DNA of 64,000 nt from Caldisericales bacterium (lineage in GTDB: Bacteria; Caldisericota; Caldisericia; Caldisericales; Caldisericaceae): positions 51,218 through 115,217 of the forward strand of contig WFZA01000058.1 in the NCBI GenBank assembly GCA_015489815.1, given 5' to 3'. Below the pieces are notes generated by a model that did not search any database, was not told where the DNA came from, and saw only the letters and a list, made by a program, of their open reading frames with translations. The first letter of the stretch is position 1. The number at the start of each line of letters is the position of its first letter. A program made the position numbers and the translations under genes. Below, in pieces: positions 17,683-25,485 of this stretch.

Positions 17683-18289
17683 TATGTACCTCCTCTCTTA
17701 AGTGGACTTCTTTAAATAATATTTTTGAAAAGTATTTTAGACCTTGCTCCTTTCTAATGTGTTTTATTCTTGAAAATCCGCTCTGGCTAATCACTATTGG
17801 ATGCATTCGCTCGTTGGATACAAGAGGAATCGCAAAATCAATGTGCTTAAATAGAATGACTTTTAAAAATCTGGCTAATAAGTTTGTGTTAAGCTGATTT
17901 TTGCTTACTGGCGTAATGATTGCAAATTTTGAAAAAGGACTTATACAAAACAATCCTTGTTTGACTGAGGTGATTATTGGAGAATTTCTTTTATTGTTTA
18001 TCGTAAACTTTACATTTTGTAAATGTATAATATCTTGTAAGTCTTGCTTTTCGTTGCCCACAATAATAACTTCTCTAATTGCCGGAATATTTTTATACGA
18101 ATGTATAAGTTTAACTGCTTTATACAGAGATGTTTCCTGTGCCGAAAGGAGTATTAGAGAGAAGTATGGATAATCGCCAGGATTTACATACGGTTTAAAG
18201 GTATGTTTACCTTGGTAAGAAAAATTGATACCTTCTGAAGAAAACCGTACTTTCAATTTGTTTAGTAAAGTTACTTCTCTTCCAGCCAT
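17675..18289 (-). CDS. Divergent MobA/MocA-like nucleotidyltransferase-fold protein
   Basis: About 204 residues, not firmly recognised. The central part follows the layout of molybdopterin nucleotidyltransferases: LILLSAQETSLYKAVKLI at the position of the P-loop helix, EVIIVGNEKQ, then ITSVKQGL (family: TSLxxGL), FAIITPVSKNQL (family: DQPxV) and RMHPIVIS (family: GHPV). The glycine-rich LAGGxSxRMGxxK motif and the metal-binding Asp are missing, so catalysis is doubtful. ATG at 18289 gives a 19-nt overlap with the antitoxin gene; its SD is weak. It lies directly before the FecBCD-type importer genes. Confidence 0.45.
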   Translation of the reverse strand: MAGREVTLLNKLKVRFSSEGINFSYQGKHTFKPYVNPGDYPYFSLILLSAQETSLYKAVKLIHSYKNIPAIREVIIVGNEKQDLQDIIHLQNVKFTINNKRNSPIITSVKQGLFCISPFSKFAIITPVSKNQLNTNLLARFLKVILFKHIDFAIPLVSNERMHPIVISQSGFSRIKHIRKEQGLKYFSKILFKEVHLREEVHNV

Positions 18290-18483
18290 TTTTCTAAGTC
18301 TTTCTTCATCTCGGGAATCGTGTAAAATTTTATTGTTTCCATCACTCTTTCGTATTCTTCGACTCCTAAAAGAATGGCAATTGGCTTGCCGTTTTTTGTA
18401 ATAAGAAAAGGTGTTTCGTTGCACTTATCCAGTAATTGTAGAAGTGTTTTTTTGGCCTCAGTAGCGTTTATTGCTTTCAGCAT
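18271..18483 (-). CDS. Phd/YefM-family antitoxin-like protein, no toxin neighbour
   Basis: A 70-residue DNA-binding protein. The motif INATEAKKTLLQLLDKC followed by PFLITKNGKPIAILLGVEEYE is the Phd/YefM fold, and the acidic, lysine-rich C-terminus would wrap a toxin. ATG at 18483 has AGGAGG 5 nt upstream; earlier ATGs lie in the promoter region. A consensus promoter sits 29 bp upstream. The next gene is not a RelE, Doc or PIN toxin, so this is either a solitary regulator or a relic. It may autoregulate the whole downstream importer operon. Confidence 0.75.
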   Translation of the reverse strand: MLKAINATEAKKTLLQLLDKCNETPFLITKNGKPIAILLGVEEYERVMETIKFYTIPEMKKDLEKWLEEK

Positions 18484-18511
18484 TTTTACCTCCTGCATTT
18501 GTATGGTCATA

Positions 18512-18539
18512 ATTATAACAATAAAATTGTTTCAGTCAA
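18512..18539 (-). promoter_or_regulatory. Promoter of the antitoxin/importer operon
   Basis: On the minus strand TTGACT (18534-18539), a 16-bp spacer and TATAAT (18512-18517). It is the only clear promoter for the six genes 14156-18483. Confidence 0.75.
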
Positions 18540-18566
18540 CCTGTTTTTCATTTTCTTCTTAGTGAC

Positions 18567-18572
18567 TATACT
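18567..18572 (+). promoter_or_regulatory. -10 box of a leaderless promoter (ROK gene)
   Basis: TATACT lies exactly 7 nt before the ATG at 18580. There is no SD, and the -35 is poor (TTTTCA). Transcription should begin at the start codon. Confidence 0.5.
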
Positions 18573-18579
18573 TACTCAT

Positions 18580-19518
18580 ATGGATAAATTATTTTTAGGT
18601 GTAGACTTCGGTGGGACAAAAGTTAATTTTACCGTAATGAAAGGTAGGGAATTTATAAATCTTGTAAAAATTCGTACAGGCTCTATTAGTTCTGTTTACG
18701 ATATTGTTGATAAAGTAAGTGTAGGCGTGGAAAGGACTGGGATAAATAAAATTAATGCAATTGGAATTGGTATCGCTGGAATGGTAGATCAAATAAAGGG
18801 TGTTGGTGTATATCTGACGAATTTAGGAAAACTTACGAATGTGAATCTTGCTGACACTCTTTCCGAAAAATTTGGTGTGCCTGTATTTATAGACAACGAT
18901 GTGGATGCTGCGCTTATTGCAGAAAAAGAGTTAGGAGCATTAAATGGTATAAGGAATGCCGTATTTATTTCTGTTGGTACCGGCGTTGGGGGAGGAATTC
19001 TCATAGGAGGTAAAATATATATAGGCAAGAATGGATTTGCTGGAGAGTTTGGCCACATTACGGTAAGGGAGAATGGTTTGAAGTGCAATTGTGGTAAAAG
19101 GGGATGCCTTGAAACTGAGTCTTCTGGGACTGGAATAGAACGATATGTAAGAAATAGAATAAAAAGAGGGTGGAAGACCAAAATAGACAAAATTGAAGCT
19201 AAAAGAATTGCTGTTTTTGCTAAGTCAGGTGATGTACTCGCGACTAAGGCTTACCAGAACGCCGTGCATTATCTTGCTTTAACTACTGGAAATTTGATAA
19301 ACATATTTAATCCAGAAAAAGTTATATTTGGAGGAGGAGTTGTGGAATCTGGGTTAATAGTTGAAGCTGTAAAAAATCTCGTAAGTAAGTATGCATTGCC
19401 CGCTTTTTTGAAAGAGGTCAAAATAGAAAAAAGTATTTTAAAAGGTAATACAGGAGCAATAGGTGCTGCTTTGCTTGCCCGGGACCGATCCAGTGGGAAA
19501 AATATTTATATTTATTAA
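18580..19518 (+). CDS. ROK-family sugar kinase (glucokinase-like)
   Basis: A 312-residue ATP-dependent hexose kinase. ATP-binding motif GVDFGGTKVN at residues 7-16, catalytic-site motif IDNDVDAA, glycine-rich GTGVGGGI, and the zinc motif CNCGKRGCLET of ROK kinases. No N-terminal winged helix, so it is an enzyme rather than a NagC-type repressor. Glucose is the likeliest substrate, but N-acetylhexosamines cannot be excluded. The in-frame extension upstream of 18580 is hydrophobic and not conserved, so ATG 18580 is preferred. Confidence 0.9.
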   Translation: MDKLFLGVDFGGTKVNFTVMKGREFINLVKIRTGSISSVYDIVDKVSVGVERTGINKINAIGIGIAGMVDQIKGVGVYLTNLGKLTNVNLADTLSEKFGVPVFIDNDVDAALIAEKELGALNGIRNAVFISVGTGVGGGILIGGKIYIGKNGFAGEFGHITVRENGLKCNCGKRGCLETESSGTGIERYVRNRIKRGWKTKIDKIEAKRIAVFAKSGDVLATKAYQNAVHYLALTTGNLINIFNPEKVIFGGGVVESGLIVEAVKNLVSKYALPAFLKEVKIEKSILKGNTGAIGAALLARDRSSGKNIYIY

Positions 19519-19521
19519 CTT

Positions 19522-19872
19522 CTATTCTTCTAGGAATTGAGCTTTAATTTCTCTTACGGCTCTGTCTATTTTAATTTTTATTAAACCCAGATTTGCATCT
19601 TTTTCTGAAATAACAGCAATGAATCCATTTCCGATAGTTGCAAATATTATAAAGTCTTTATCTGTTTCGATAATTACTTTTCTTGTTTTACCGGCATTTA
19701 ATACTTTTGCTACGGTGGTACTATTTCTAAAATTACTTGCGCACATTCCTGCTACAGCATCTGGATCTATGTCAGTTGGAAGTAGTGATATTACCATTAA
19801 GCCTTCGTTGCTTATTATTGCGCTTCCTTTAACTCCTGGTATTTTGTTTAATTCTCTCAAATGTTTTTCCAT
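19522..19872 (-). CDS. Roadblock/LC7-domain protein
   Basis: A 116-residue single-domain protein. The pattern IPGVKGSAIISNEGLMVISLLP, then DAVAGMCASNF, RKVIIETDKDFIIFATIG and NLGLIKIKIDRAVREI is the roadblock/LC7 fold. In bacteria these act as partners or activators of small Ras-like (MglA-type) GTPases. No such GTPase is in the window. SD GGGAGG lies 10 nt from the ATG. It overlaps the mogA end by 44 nt and is co-directional with it. A second member is at 46567-46938. Confidence 0.85.
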   Translation of the reverse strand: MEKHLRELNKIPGVKGSAIISNEGLMVISLLPTDIDPDAVAGMCASNFRNSTTVAKVLNAGKTRKVIIETDKDFIIFATIGNGFIAVISEKDANLGLIKIKIDRAVREIKAQFLEE

Positions 19873-20350
19873 CGTTTCCTAACCTCCCTTGTATTATTTC
19901 TATTCCGTGTGGAATTGCTTCTTTTATTACTTCGAGACATTCAATAACCCCTTTAGGATTTCCCGGCAAATTTATTATTAAAGTATTTCCTCTTATTCCA
20001 GCAGTTGCTCTGGATAGAATGGACAGAGGCGTTATATTAAAAGTTTTCATTCTCATAGCTTCTGCAAATCCTGGTGTTTCTCTATCTATTACCTCCCTTG
20101 TTGCTTCGGGTGTTACATCTTTTTTTGAAAAACCTGTCCCTCCGCTTGTAAGAACGAGATCTACTTTCATTCTGTCAGAATAATAAATTAATTTCTCTTT
20201 TAAAAGTCTTATATCGTCAGGCACAATGGCAGAGTCAACAAATTGCCACCCTTGTCTGTTTATAAAATTTTTAAGTGTGGGAATGACTTCGTCCTTATTT
20301 ATTCCCTTGCTCCGCGTATCGCTTGCAACTATTATTGCTACTGTTATCAT
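19829..20350 (-). CDS. MogA/MoaB-family molybdopterin adenylyltransferase-like protein
   Basis: Molybdenum cofactor biosynthesis protein, 173 residues. Motifs: VAIIVASDTRSKG at the start, TSGGTGFSKKDVTPEATREV in the middle and NLPGNPKG near the end, the MPT-binding pattern. It would adenylate molybdopterin before metal insertion, serving the Mo hydroxylase at 21-24 kb and possibly the W enzyme AOR. ATG at 20350 has no SD. A TTGACT with a TATCAT-like -10 lies close upstream, so it may be leaderless. Confidence 0.88.
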   Translation of the reverse strand: MITVAIIVASDTRSKGINKDEVIPTLKNFINRQGWQFVDSAIVPDDIRLLKEKLIYYSDRMKVDLVLTSGGTGFSKKDVTPEATREVIDRETPGFAEAMRMKTFNITPLSILSRATAGIRGNTLIINLPGNPKGVIECLEVIKEAIPHGIEIIQGRLGNDGKTFERIKQNTRS

Positions 20351-20413
20351 TATGCTTAATGATATATAATTTATCGATTTAGTCAAATAATTTTTATAAA
20401 AAGAATTTTGTTT

Positions 20414-20419
20414 TATATT
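20414..20419 (+). promoter_or_regulatory. -10 box of a leaderless promoter (biotin ligase gene)
   Basis: TATATT lies 6 nt before the ATG at 20426. There is no SD, and the -35 is not clear. Confidence 0.4.
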
Positions 20420-20425
20420 TTAACT

Positions 20426-21115
20426 ATGTTCGATATTACTATACATTTAAAGAAAGCAACCTCTACTATGGATATTGCCAGGGAAGTCTCTTATAGGCTT
20501 TCTCCTCCGTTTCTCGTAATTTCTGAGGTCCAAACAGGTGGCTATGGCCAGTATAATAGAAAGTGGCTATCTCCTGAAGGAGGACTGTGGTTTACTGAAG
20601 TATTAGAGCTTAAAAACTACACCGCTTTGTCTCTCCTAATGTCTATATTGGTTGTGCGTATTTTAGAGAAATATGTGCCAGAAGAAATAGTTAAAATTAA
20701 GTGGCCGAACGATGTATATCTTAACGGGAAAAAAGTAGCAGGTATATTGACTAAAGTATCGGGTAACCTTTCTTTTATTGGGATAGGTATAAATGTCGAA
20801 AATAGCGTAAGTAGTTCTCTTTCTGATACGGCAACGAGCCTTTCTTACTATAGGAGAGTTGAGCGTTCTCGGTTTTTGAATAAACTATTGAAGGAAGAGA
20901 ACTCTTTGATTAGTCTTTACGAACGGATGGGTTTTAAGGCTTTTGTTGAAGAGTATAATAAAAAATTGATTTTTTTGAACAAACAGGTAGTCGTTAAGTC
21001 AAGAAGCGTGATTTGTGGAGAGGCAATTGGTGTAGACGAAATGGGGCATTTATTGATTAATAAAGGCTTTTCTCGTATAGAAAAAATAAGCAGCGGAACT
21101 GTGGTGAGTTTTTAA
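20426..21115 (+). CDS. birA: Biotin-[carboxyl carrier protein] ligase (catalytic domain only)
   Basis: Attaches biotin to the carrier lysine through biotinyl-AMP. 229 residues, with the biotin-binding motif GGYGQYNRKWLSPEGG, the catalytic KWPNDVYLNGKKVAGIL and the small C-terminal SH3-like domain. It lacks the N-terminal helix-turn-helix of BirA, so it is a group I enzyme and not a repressor. Its obvious client is the biotin carrier at 32086-32511 (Lys107). ATG 20426 is preferred over 20408 because homologues begin at the ATSTMDIA helix. Confidence 0.92.
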   Translation: MFDITIHLKKATSTMDIAREVSYRLSPPFLVISEVQTGGYGQYNRKWLSPEGGLWFTEVLELKNYTALSLLMSILVVRILEKYVPEEIVKIKWPNDVYLNGKKVAGILTKVSGNLSFIGIGINVENSVSSSLSDTATSLSYYRRVERSRFLNKLLKEENSLISLYERMGFKAFVEEYNKKLIFLNKQVVVKSRSVICGEAIGVDEMGHLLINKGFSRIEKISSGTVVSF

Positions 21116-21159
21116 TAATCTGGAGAATTATGCTTTAATATTGGCTTTCTGAAGTATTC

Positions 21160-21188
21160 TTGACAAAAGCACTCGCAAAGACTATACT
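21160..21188 (+). promoter_or_regulatory. Consensus promoter of the molybdenum hydroxylase/importer operon
   Basis: TTGACA (21160-21165), a 17-bp spacer and TATACT (21183-21188). The predicted transcript start near 21195 leaves a leader of about 150 nt before the first ATG. Confidence 0.8.
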
Positions 21189-21194
21189 AAAAAA

Positions 21195-21343
21195 CAAAAA
21201 GGGTGGCGAAACCTAAATGTCTGCAATAGTGGGGAATTTAAAAAAATTATTTTTAGGTGAAGTTCTAATTATATTTAAAAGATCGTGTCTCGTAAAGATC
21301 GATAGGTATTTTATCTTTAAATTTATCATATTAGGGGGTGAAA
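21195..21343 (+). ncRNA. Structured 5' leader of the molybdenum hydroxylase operon
   Basis: An unusually long untranslated leader for this window. ACCTAAA (about 21212) can pair with TTTAGGT (about 21256), enclosing a conserved-looking purine-rich loop (GCAATAGTGGGG) and an AATTT/AAATT hairpin. No ORF or U-rich terminator was seen. By eye it matches none of the purine, Moco, TPP or THF riboswitch consensuses I know. A ligand- or protein-binding leader is an inference only. Confidence 0.35.
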
Positions 21344-23740
21344 ATGGGATTTAAATACATTGGCAAGAAAGCCACAAGGCCGAATGTATTAGAAAGAGTG
21401 ACGGGGAAAGCTATTTTTGTTGATGACATTAGACTTCCGCAGATGCTTTATGCAAAAATCCTCTATCCAAAGTATGCTCATGCAAAAATTCTTTCTATTG
21501 ACACAAGTGAAGCTGAGAAAATGCCGGGCGTGGTTAAAGTTGTTACAGGAAAAGGAATTAAACATCCGTATGGTGATTGCCTTCATGATAGGGTGCCGAT
21601 GGCCGTAGATAAAGTGAGATATATTGGTGAACCTGTTGCGGCGGTAATAGCCGATACAGAGCGCCATGCAAGAGCTGCTTTAAGCAAAATAAAAGTCGAA
21701 TACGAACCTCTTCCAGTTTATACTGATGCATTAGATGCAATGAAAAAAGATGCCGTTCTAATTCACGAAAATCTCGATAAGTACTTTTATGTGACTCCTC
21801 TTTATAAACCTACTCCGGGAACGAACATCGCTTTATCTTACGAAATTAAGAAAGGTGACATCGAAGAAGGAATCAAACAGGCTGATGTAATTGTTGAAAA
21901 AGAATTTGTTTTTCATCACATGTCTTCTGTAGCAATTGAGCCACATACTGCAATTGCTATGCACCATCCTAATGGAATGATAGAAATATGGACTGCAAAT
22001 GTAGGTCCCTTTGCTGTCAGGGAACAGGTTGCTGAGTTTTTTGGAAAGAATATTAGTGATGTAAGGGTCCATGTTCCACATATTGGTGGATGTTTTGGAT
22101 ATAAGTCGGATCCTTCGATTGAACCACTTACTGCCTACATTGCAAGTTTTGTGCCTGGTCGTCCTGTAAAACTTAAACTTACGAGAACAGAAGATTTTAC
22201 GAGCACATTTATCGGAAGAGGTATAAGAGCGCATGTAAAAGTAGGTGCAACCAAAGACGGCAAACTTACTGCGCTTGAGGAAACACTATACCTGTCAACT
22301 GGTGCGTATGCAGATACTGGCACGAACATACTTATAGTTTCTGTTCAAGCATCTGGTGGTGTTTATTACTTTCCTAATGCTCATGTAAAGGGGTACTCTG
22401 TCTATACAAATACTCCTCCTGTAGGTGCGTTGAGGGCATACGGACATCCAGAAGCGCAATTTGCTATCGAGAGGATGATGGACTTGCTTGCGAGAAAATT
22501 GAACATGTCCCCAATTGAGCTAAGAAAAAAGAACTTTATTACTGAAGGTAAAACAAATGTTGTGGGTGAGAAATTCAAGGCAAGCGATGGAAACTTGTTT
22601 AAGTGCCTTGAAAATGTAGTCGAGGCTATACCTCCGGAAGAAGGAAATAAAGAAGACGACGATTATTACTATGGCGTGGGGTACGCAGGACTGATAAAAG
22701 CTCCTAAGGCTGCGACTTTTGCGTCTAAAGGTTGTCACTTGAAGTTCAATGTAGATGGCACTGTTTCTTTGAATATGTCGGGAGGAGATGTAGGACAGGG
22801 GTTGTGGACAGTTGCCCGTCAGATAGCTGCTGAAGCATTAAAAATGCCGCCTGAAAAAATTCGTGTATACAATGAAATAGACACCCAATATTCACCGTGG
22901 GAATGGCAGACGGTCGGTTCGATGTTTACTTATCAGGGAGGAAATGCAATTATTCGTGCTGCAAATAAGGCAATAGATATTTTGAAGAAAAACGCCTCGC
23001 TTGTGCTTGATAGAGATCCAGATATGTTGGAGTACGACGGGGAATATGTTTACGATAGATCTTATCCTGATGTAAGGGTGGCGGTTAAGGACATTTGCCG
23101 TGGCTATGTAAAGCCTGACGGAACGACTATTGGTGAAATAGTAAATGTGACGAGTTATTTTAGACTTCCTGGTGTTCAAAATCCTGATCCAGAAACTGGA
23201 ATGGGTAGAACCGGTGGAAGTTATACAATGGGAGTGCAGGGCGTAAAGTTGCGTATAAATAAACATACCGGTGAAATCAAAGTAGATCATGTAGCGACCT
23301 CTATTGATGTGGGTAAAGTAATTTATCCTAAAGGAGCAGAAGGTCAGGTACTTGGTGGTGTCGTCCAGGGATTAGGGGAAGCGTTGTTTGAACAGATTCG
23401 TTTCAAAGAAAACGGAGTACTTGAAAATCCAAACCTTATTAAGTATAAAATTCCTCGCCTTGAAGACATACCAGACAAGTTTACTATAAAGTTTGTCGAA
23501 ACTCCCGATGCAATAGGTCCTTATGGAGCGAGAGGCCTTGGTGAGCACCCTGTAATCGGTGTTCCTCCTGCTGTTGTAAATGCTATTTACAATGCTATTG
23601 GCTACGATTTCTACGAGGTTCCTGTTACGAGCGATATGGTTAAGAAAGCCCTGGAAGAAAAGGGTATGCTTAAAGAGCAGTCCAATAAAACTGCTGAGGC
23701 TTCCTTAAGCGAAACTGTAGATAGAGATAAGGAGGGTTAG
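21344..23740 (+). CDS. Xanthine dehydrogenase-family molybdopterin-binding subunit
   Basis: Large subunit of a molybdenum hydroxylase, 798 residues. The N-terminal part has the ald_xan_dh domain (RVTGKAIFVDDIRLPQML). The MoCo part shows HIGGCFGYKSD, GALRAYGHPEAQF, GGDVGQGLWTVARQIAAEAL and the catalytic-Glu region GPYGARGLGEHPVIG. The 2Fe-2S subunit follows directly; an FAD (CoxM-type) subunit is absent from the operon. The substrate is probably a purine or other N-heterocycle, judging by the deaminase-like gene and nucleoside-type importer behind it. ATG 21344 follows AGGGGG at 5 nt; an upstream GTG overlaps that SD. Confidence 0.88.
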   Translation: MGFKYIGKKATRPNVLERVTGKAIFVDDIRLPQMLYAKILYPKYAHAKILSIDTSEAEKMPGVVKVVTGKGIKHPYGDCLHDRVPMAVDKVRYIGEPVAAVIADTERHARAALSKIKVEYEPLPVYTDALDAMKKDAVLIHENLDKYFYVTPLYKPTPGTNIALSYEIKKGDIEEGIKQADVIVEKEFVFHHMSSVAIEPHTAIAMHHPNGMIEIWTANVGPFAVREQVAEFFGKNISDVRVHVPHIGGCFGYKSDPSIEPLTAYIASFVPGRPVKLKLTRTEDFTSTFIGRGIRAHVKVGATKDGKLTALEETLYLSTGAYADTGTNILIVSVQASGGVYYFPNAHVKGYSVYTNTPPVGALRAYGHPEAQFAIERMMDLLARKLNMSPIELRKKNFITEGKTNVVGEKFKASDGNLFKCLENVVEAIPPEEGNKEDDDYYYGVGYAGLIKAPKAATFASKGCHLKFNVDGTVSLNMSGGDVGQGLWTVARQIAAEALKMPPEKIRVYNEIDTQYSPWEWQTVGSMFTYQGGNAIIRAANKAIDILKKNASLVLDRDPDMLEYDGEYVYDRSYPDVRVAVKDICRGYVKPDGTTIGEIVNVTSYFRLPGVQNPDPETGMGRTGGSYTMGVQGVKLRINKHTGEIKVDHVATSIDVGKVIYPKGAEGQVLGGVVQGLGEALFEQIRFKENGVLENPNLIKYKIPRLEDIPDKFTIKFVETPDAIGPYGARGLGEHPVIGVPPAVVNAIYNAIGYDFYEVPVTSDMVKKALEEKGMLKEQSNKTAEASLSETVDRDKEG

Positions 23741-23742
23741 TT

Positions 23743-24225
23743 ATGCAAGCAGTTAATGTTACTTTGAATGGGGAAAAGAAGACTGTATATATAGAAGGGG
23801 GAGAGACCCTTCTTGATGTTCTGAGGGAAAACTTAGAACTTACAGGCACAAAGTATGGTTGCGGACAGGGTGCTTGTGGTGCTTGCACAGTTGTGGTAAA
23901 CGGGGAAGCAGTTAAGAGTTGTATGGTTTTATTCAGAAAATTAGAGGGTGCTGAAATTCTTACGATTGAAGGCATATCTGACGGAGTGCACTTACATCCT
24001 ATTCAAAAAGCATTTGTTGATGCTGATGCGGTTCATTGTGGTTTTTGCACACCGGGCATAATTATGGAACTATATGCACTCTTTACAAAAAATCCTGATG
24101 CAAGCGAAGAGGAAATTAAAAAGGCATTAAATAAACACTTGTGTAGATGCACGGGTTACCTTCCACTGATCGAGGCTGCTAAACTGGCTCAAAAATATTA
24201 CAAAGAATCCCTGAAGGAGGTGTAA
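23743..24225 (+). CDS. 2Fe-2S subunit of the molybdenum hydroxylase
   Basis: A 160-residue electron-transfer subunit with two clusters. The plant-ferredoxin type N-terminal domain has C40, C45, C48 and C60 (GCGQGACGAC), and the C-terminal helical domain has C99, C102, C134 and C136 (HCGFCTPG, CRCTGY). It begins 2 nt after the large-subunit stop. Without an FAD subunit, electrons probably leave to a ferredoxin or to an FAD protein encoded elsewhere. Confidence 0.95.
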   Translation: MQAVNVTLNGEKKTVYIEGGETLLDVLRENLELTGTKYGCGQGACGACTVVVNGEAVKSCMVLFRKLEGAEILTIEGISDGVHLHPIQKAFVDADAVHCGFCTPGIIMELYALFTKNPDASEEEIKKALNKHLCRCTGYLPLIEAAKLAQKYYKESLKEV

Positions 24226-24227
24226 AC

Positions 24228-25451
24228 TTGGAAGAAAAATTTGACATTGTGGTCAAGAATGCAAAGCTAAGAAAAGGAGGTGATAAATCTTTCAGCATTG
24301 TCGTAAAAGACGGGAAAGTCGCAAAAATTTCAGAGAACGGCGATTTTGACGGAAATGTCGTAATTGATGCAGAGAGTAATCTCGTTACTGAATCGTTTGT
24401 GAATACGCATTTACATCTGTGCAAGGTGTATACACTTGAAATGATGGATGAAGATGCGTTGAAAGATTATCATGGGAAAACGATGGGAAAGGCTATGACT
24501 GCCATTGAGCTTGCTGCGCGTATAAAGGAGCGCTACAATGCGGAATGGATTATTAAGAATGTAAGGAAGGCATTGAATCTTGCGGCGAGAAACGGTGTAA
24601 CCCACATTCGTGCCTTTGCTGATGTGGATAATAAAGCTAAATTAGAGGGAATTAAAGCATTGTTACAGGCAAAAGAAGAGTATAAAGATGTAGTGGAACT
24701 TCAAGTAGTAGCCTTTCCTCAAGATGGTGTTGTTAGGGAACCTGGAGCCAAAGAACTCGTAGAGGAAGCTGTTAAGATGGGTGCTGATGTAGTAGGTGGT
24801 ATTCCGTGGATAGAGTATACTGAGGAGGACGAACAGGCGCATATTGATGCGATGTTTGAGATTGCAGAAAAGTACGACAAAGACATTTCTATGCTGGTGG
24901 ATGACGCAGGAGATCCTACGCTTAAGACGCTTGAAATGCTTGCCGTAAAAACGATTAAAGAAGGGCGTTTTGGTAGAAGCCTTGCACACCATGCAAGAGC
25001 AATGCAGCTCTATCCAGAGCCTTACTTCCAGAAGTTGGTAGCCTTGCTTAAAAAGGCACAATTGGGTGTCGTGAGCGATCCTCATACTGGTCCATTGCAT
25101 GCGCGTGTAAAAGAAATGCTTGAAGAAGGTGCGCTTGTGGTTCTTGGACAGGACGACATCTCTGATGCATACTATCCGTACGGAAGAAACAATATGTTGG
25201 AAGTGGTATTCTTAAATTCCCACTTGTTGTGGATGACCACGAGGCAGGACATGGAAAAACTTTACGATATGGTTACGGTAGATGCAGCGAGAGCAATGAA
25301 TGTGAAGAATTTCGAACTGGAAGAAGGAAATCCTGCGAATTTTGTCGTACTTAAAGAAAATAGTATAAGGGAAGCCATCAGAAATCATGACGAACCACTT
25401 TATGTGGTAAGTCACGGTAAGTTGGTTGATAAGGACAAATATAAAAATTAA
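24228..25451 (+). CDS. Amidohydrolase, cytosine deaminase-like, with altered metal ligands
   Basis: A 407-residue amidohydrolase-fold protein. The first metal motif is NTHLHL (His61, His63), the later histidines are in SLAHHARAM (254-255), and the catalytic Asp region is GQDDISDAYYPYG (309-310), as in CodA-type deaminases. By eye, the segment MLVDDAGDP (222-230) aligns with the HxDE motif of cytosine deaminase; the metal-binding His becomes Leu223 and the catalytic Glu becomes Asp226. It should therefore hydrolyse a different ring or amide. The start is TTG at 24228 behind GGAGGTG, 2 nt after the 2Fe-2S gene. Confidence 0.82.
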   Translation: MEEKFDIVVKNAKLRKGGDKSFSIVVKDGKVAKISENGDFDGNVVIDAESNLVTESFVNTHLHLCKVYTLEMMDEDALKDYHGKTMGKAMTAIELAARIKERYNAEWIIKNVRKALNLAARNGVTHIRAFADVDNKAKLEGIKALLQAKEEYKDVVELQVVAFPQDGVVREPGAKELVEEAVKMGADVVGGIPWIEYTEEDEQAHIDAMFEIAEKYDKDISMLVDDAGDPTLKTLEMLAVKTIKEGRFGRSLAHHARAMQLYPEPYFQKLVALLKKAQLGVVSDPHTGPLHARVKEMLEEGALVVLGQDDISDAYYPYGRNNMLEVVFLNSHLLWMTTRQDMEKLYDMVTVDAARAMNVKNFELEEGNPANFVVLKENSIREAIRNHDEPLYVVSHGKLVDKDKYKN

Positions 25452-25485
25452 TTCTTTAAGTTAAATTTAAGAAAGGAGGGTTATT

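Noticed and set aside
18499..18579. N-terminal hydrophobic extension of the ROK kinase
   Set aside because: It overlaps the antitoxin promoter and precedes the conserved start of the ATP-binding fold; the ATG at 18580 fits the -10 box.
21195..21343. Purine, Moco, TPP or THF riboswitch assignment for the leader
   Set aside because: The conserved cores of these classes, as far as I know them, are not present; left as an unassigned leader.
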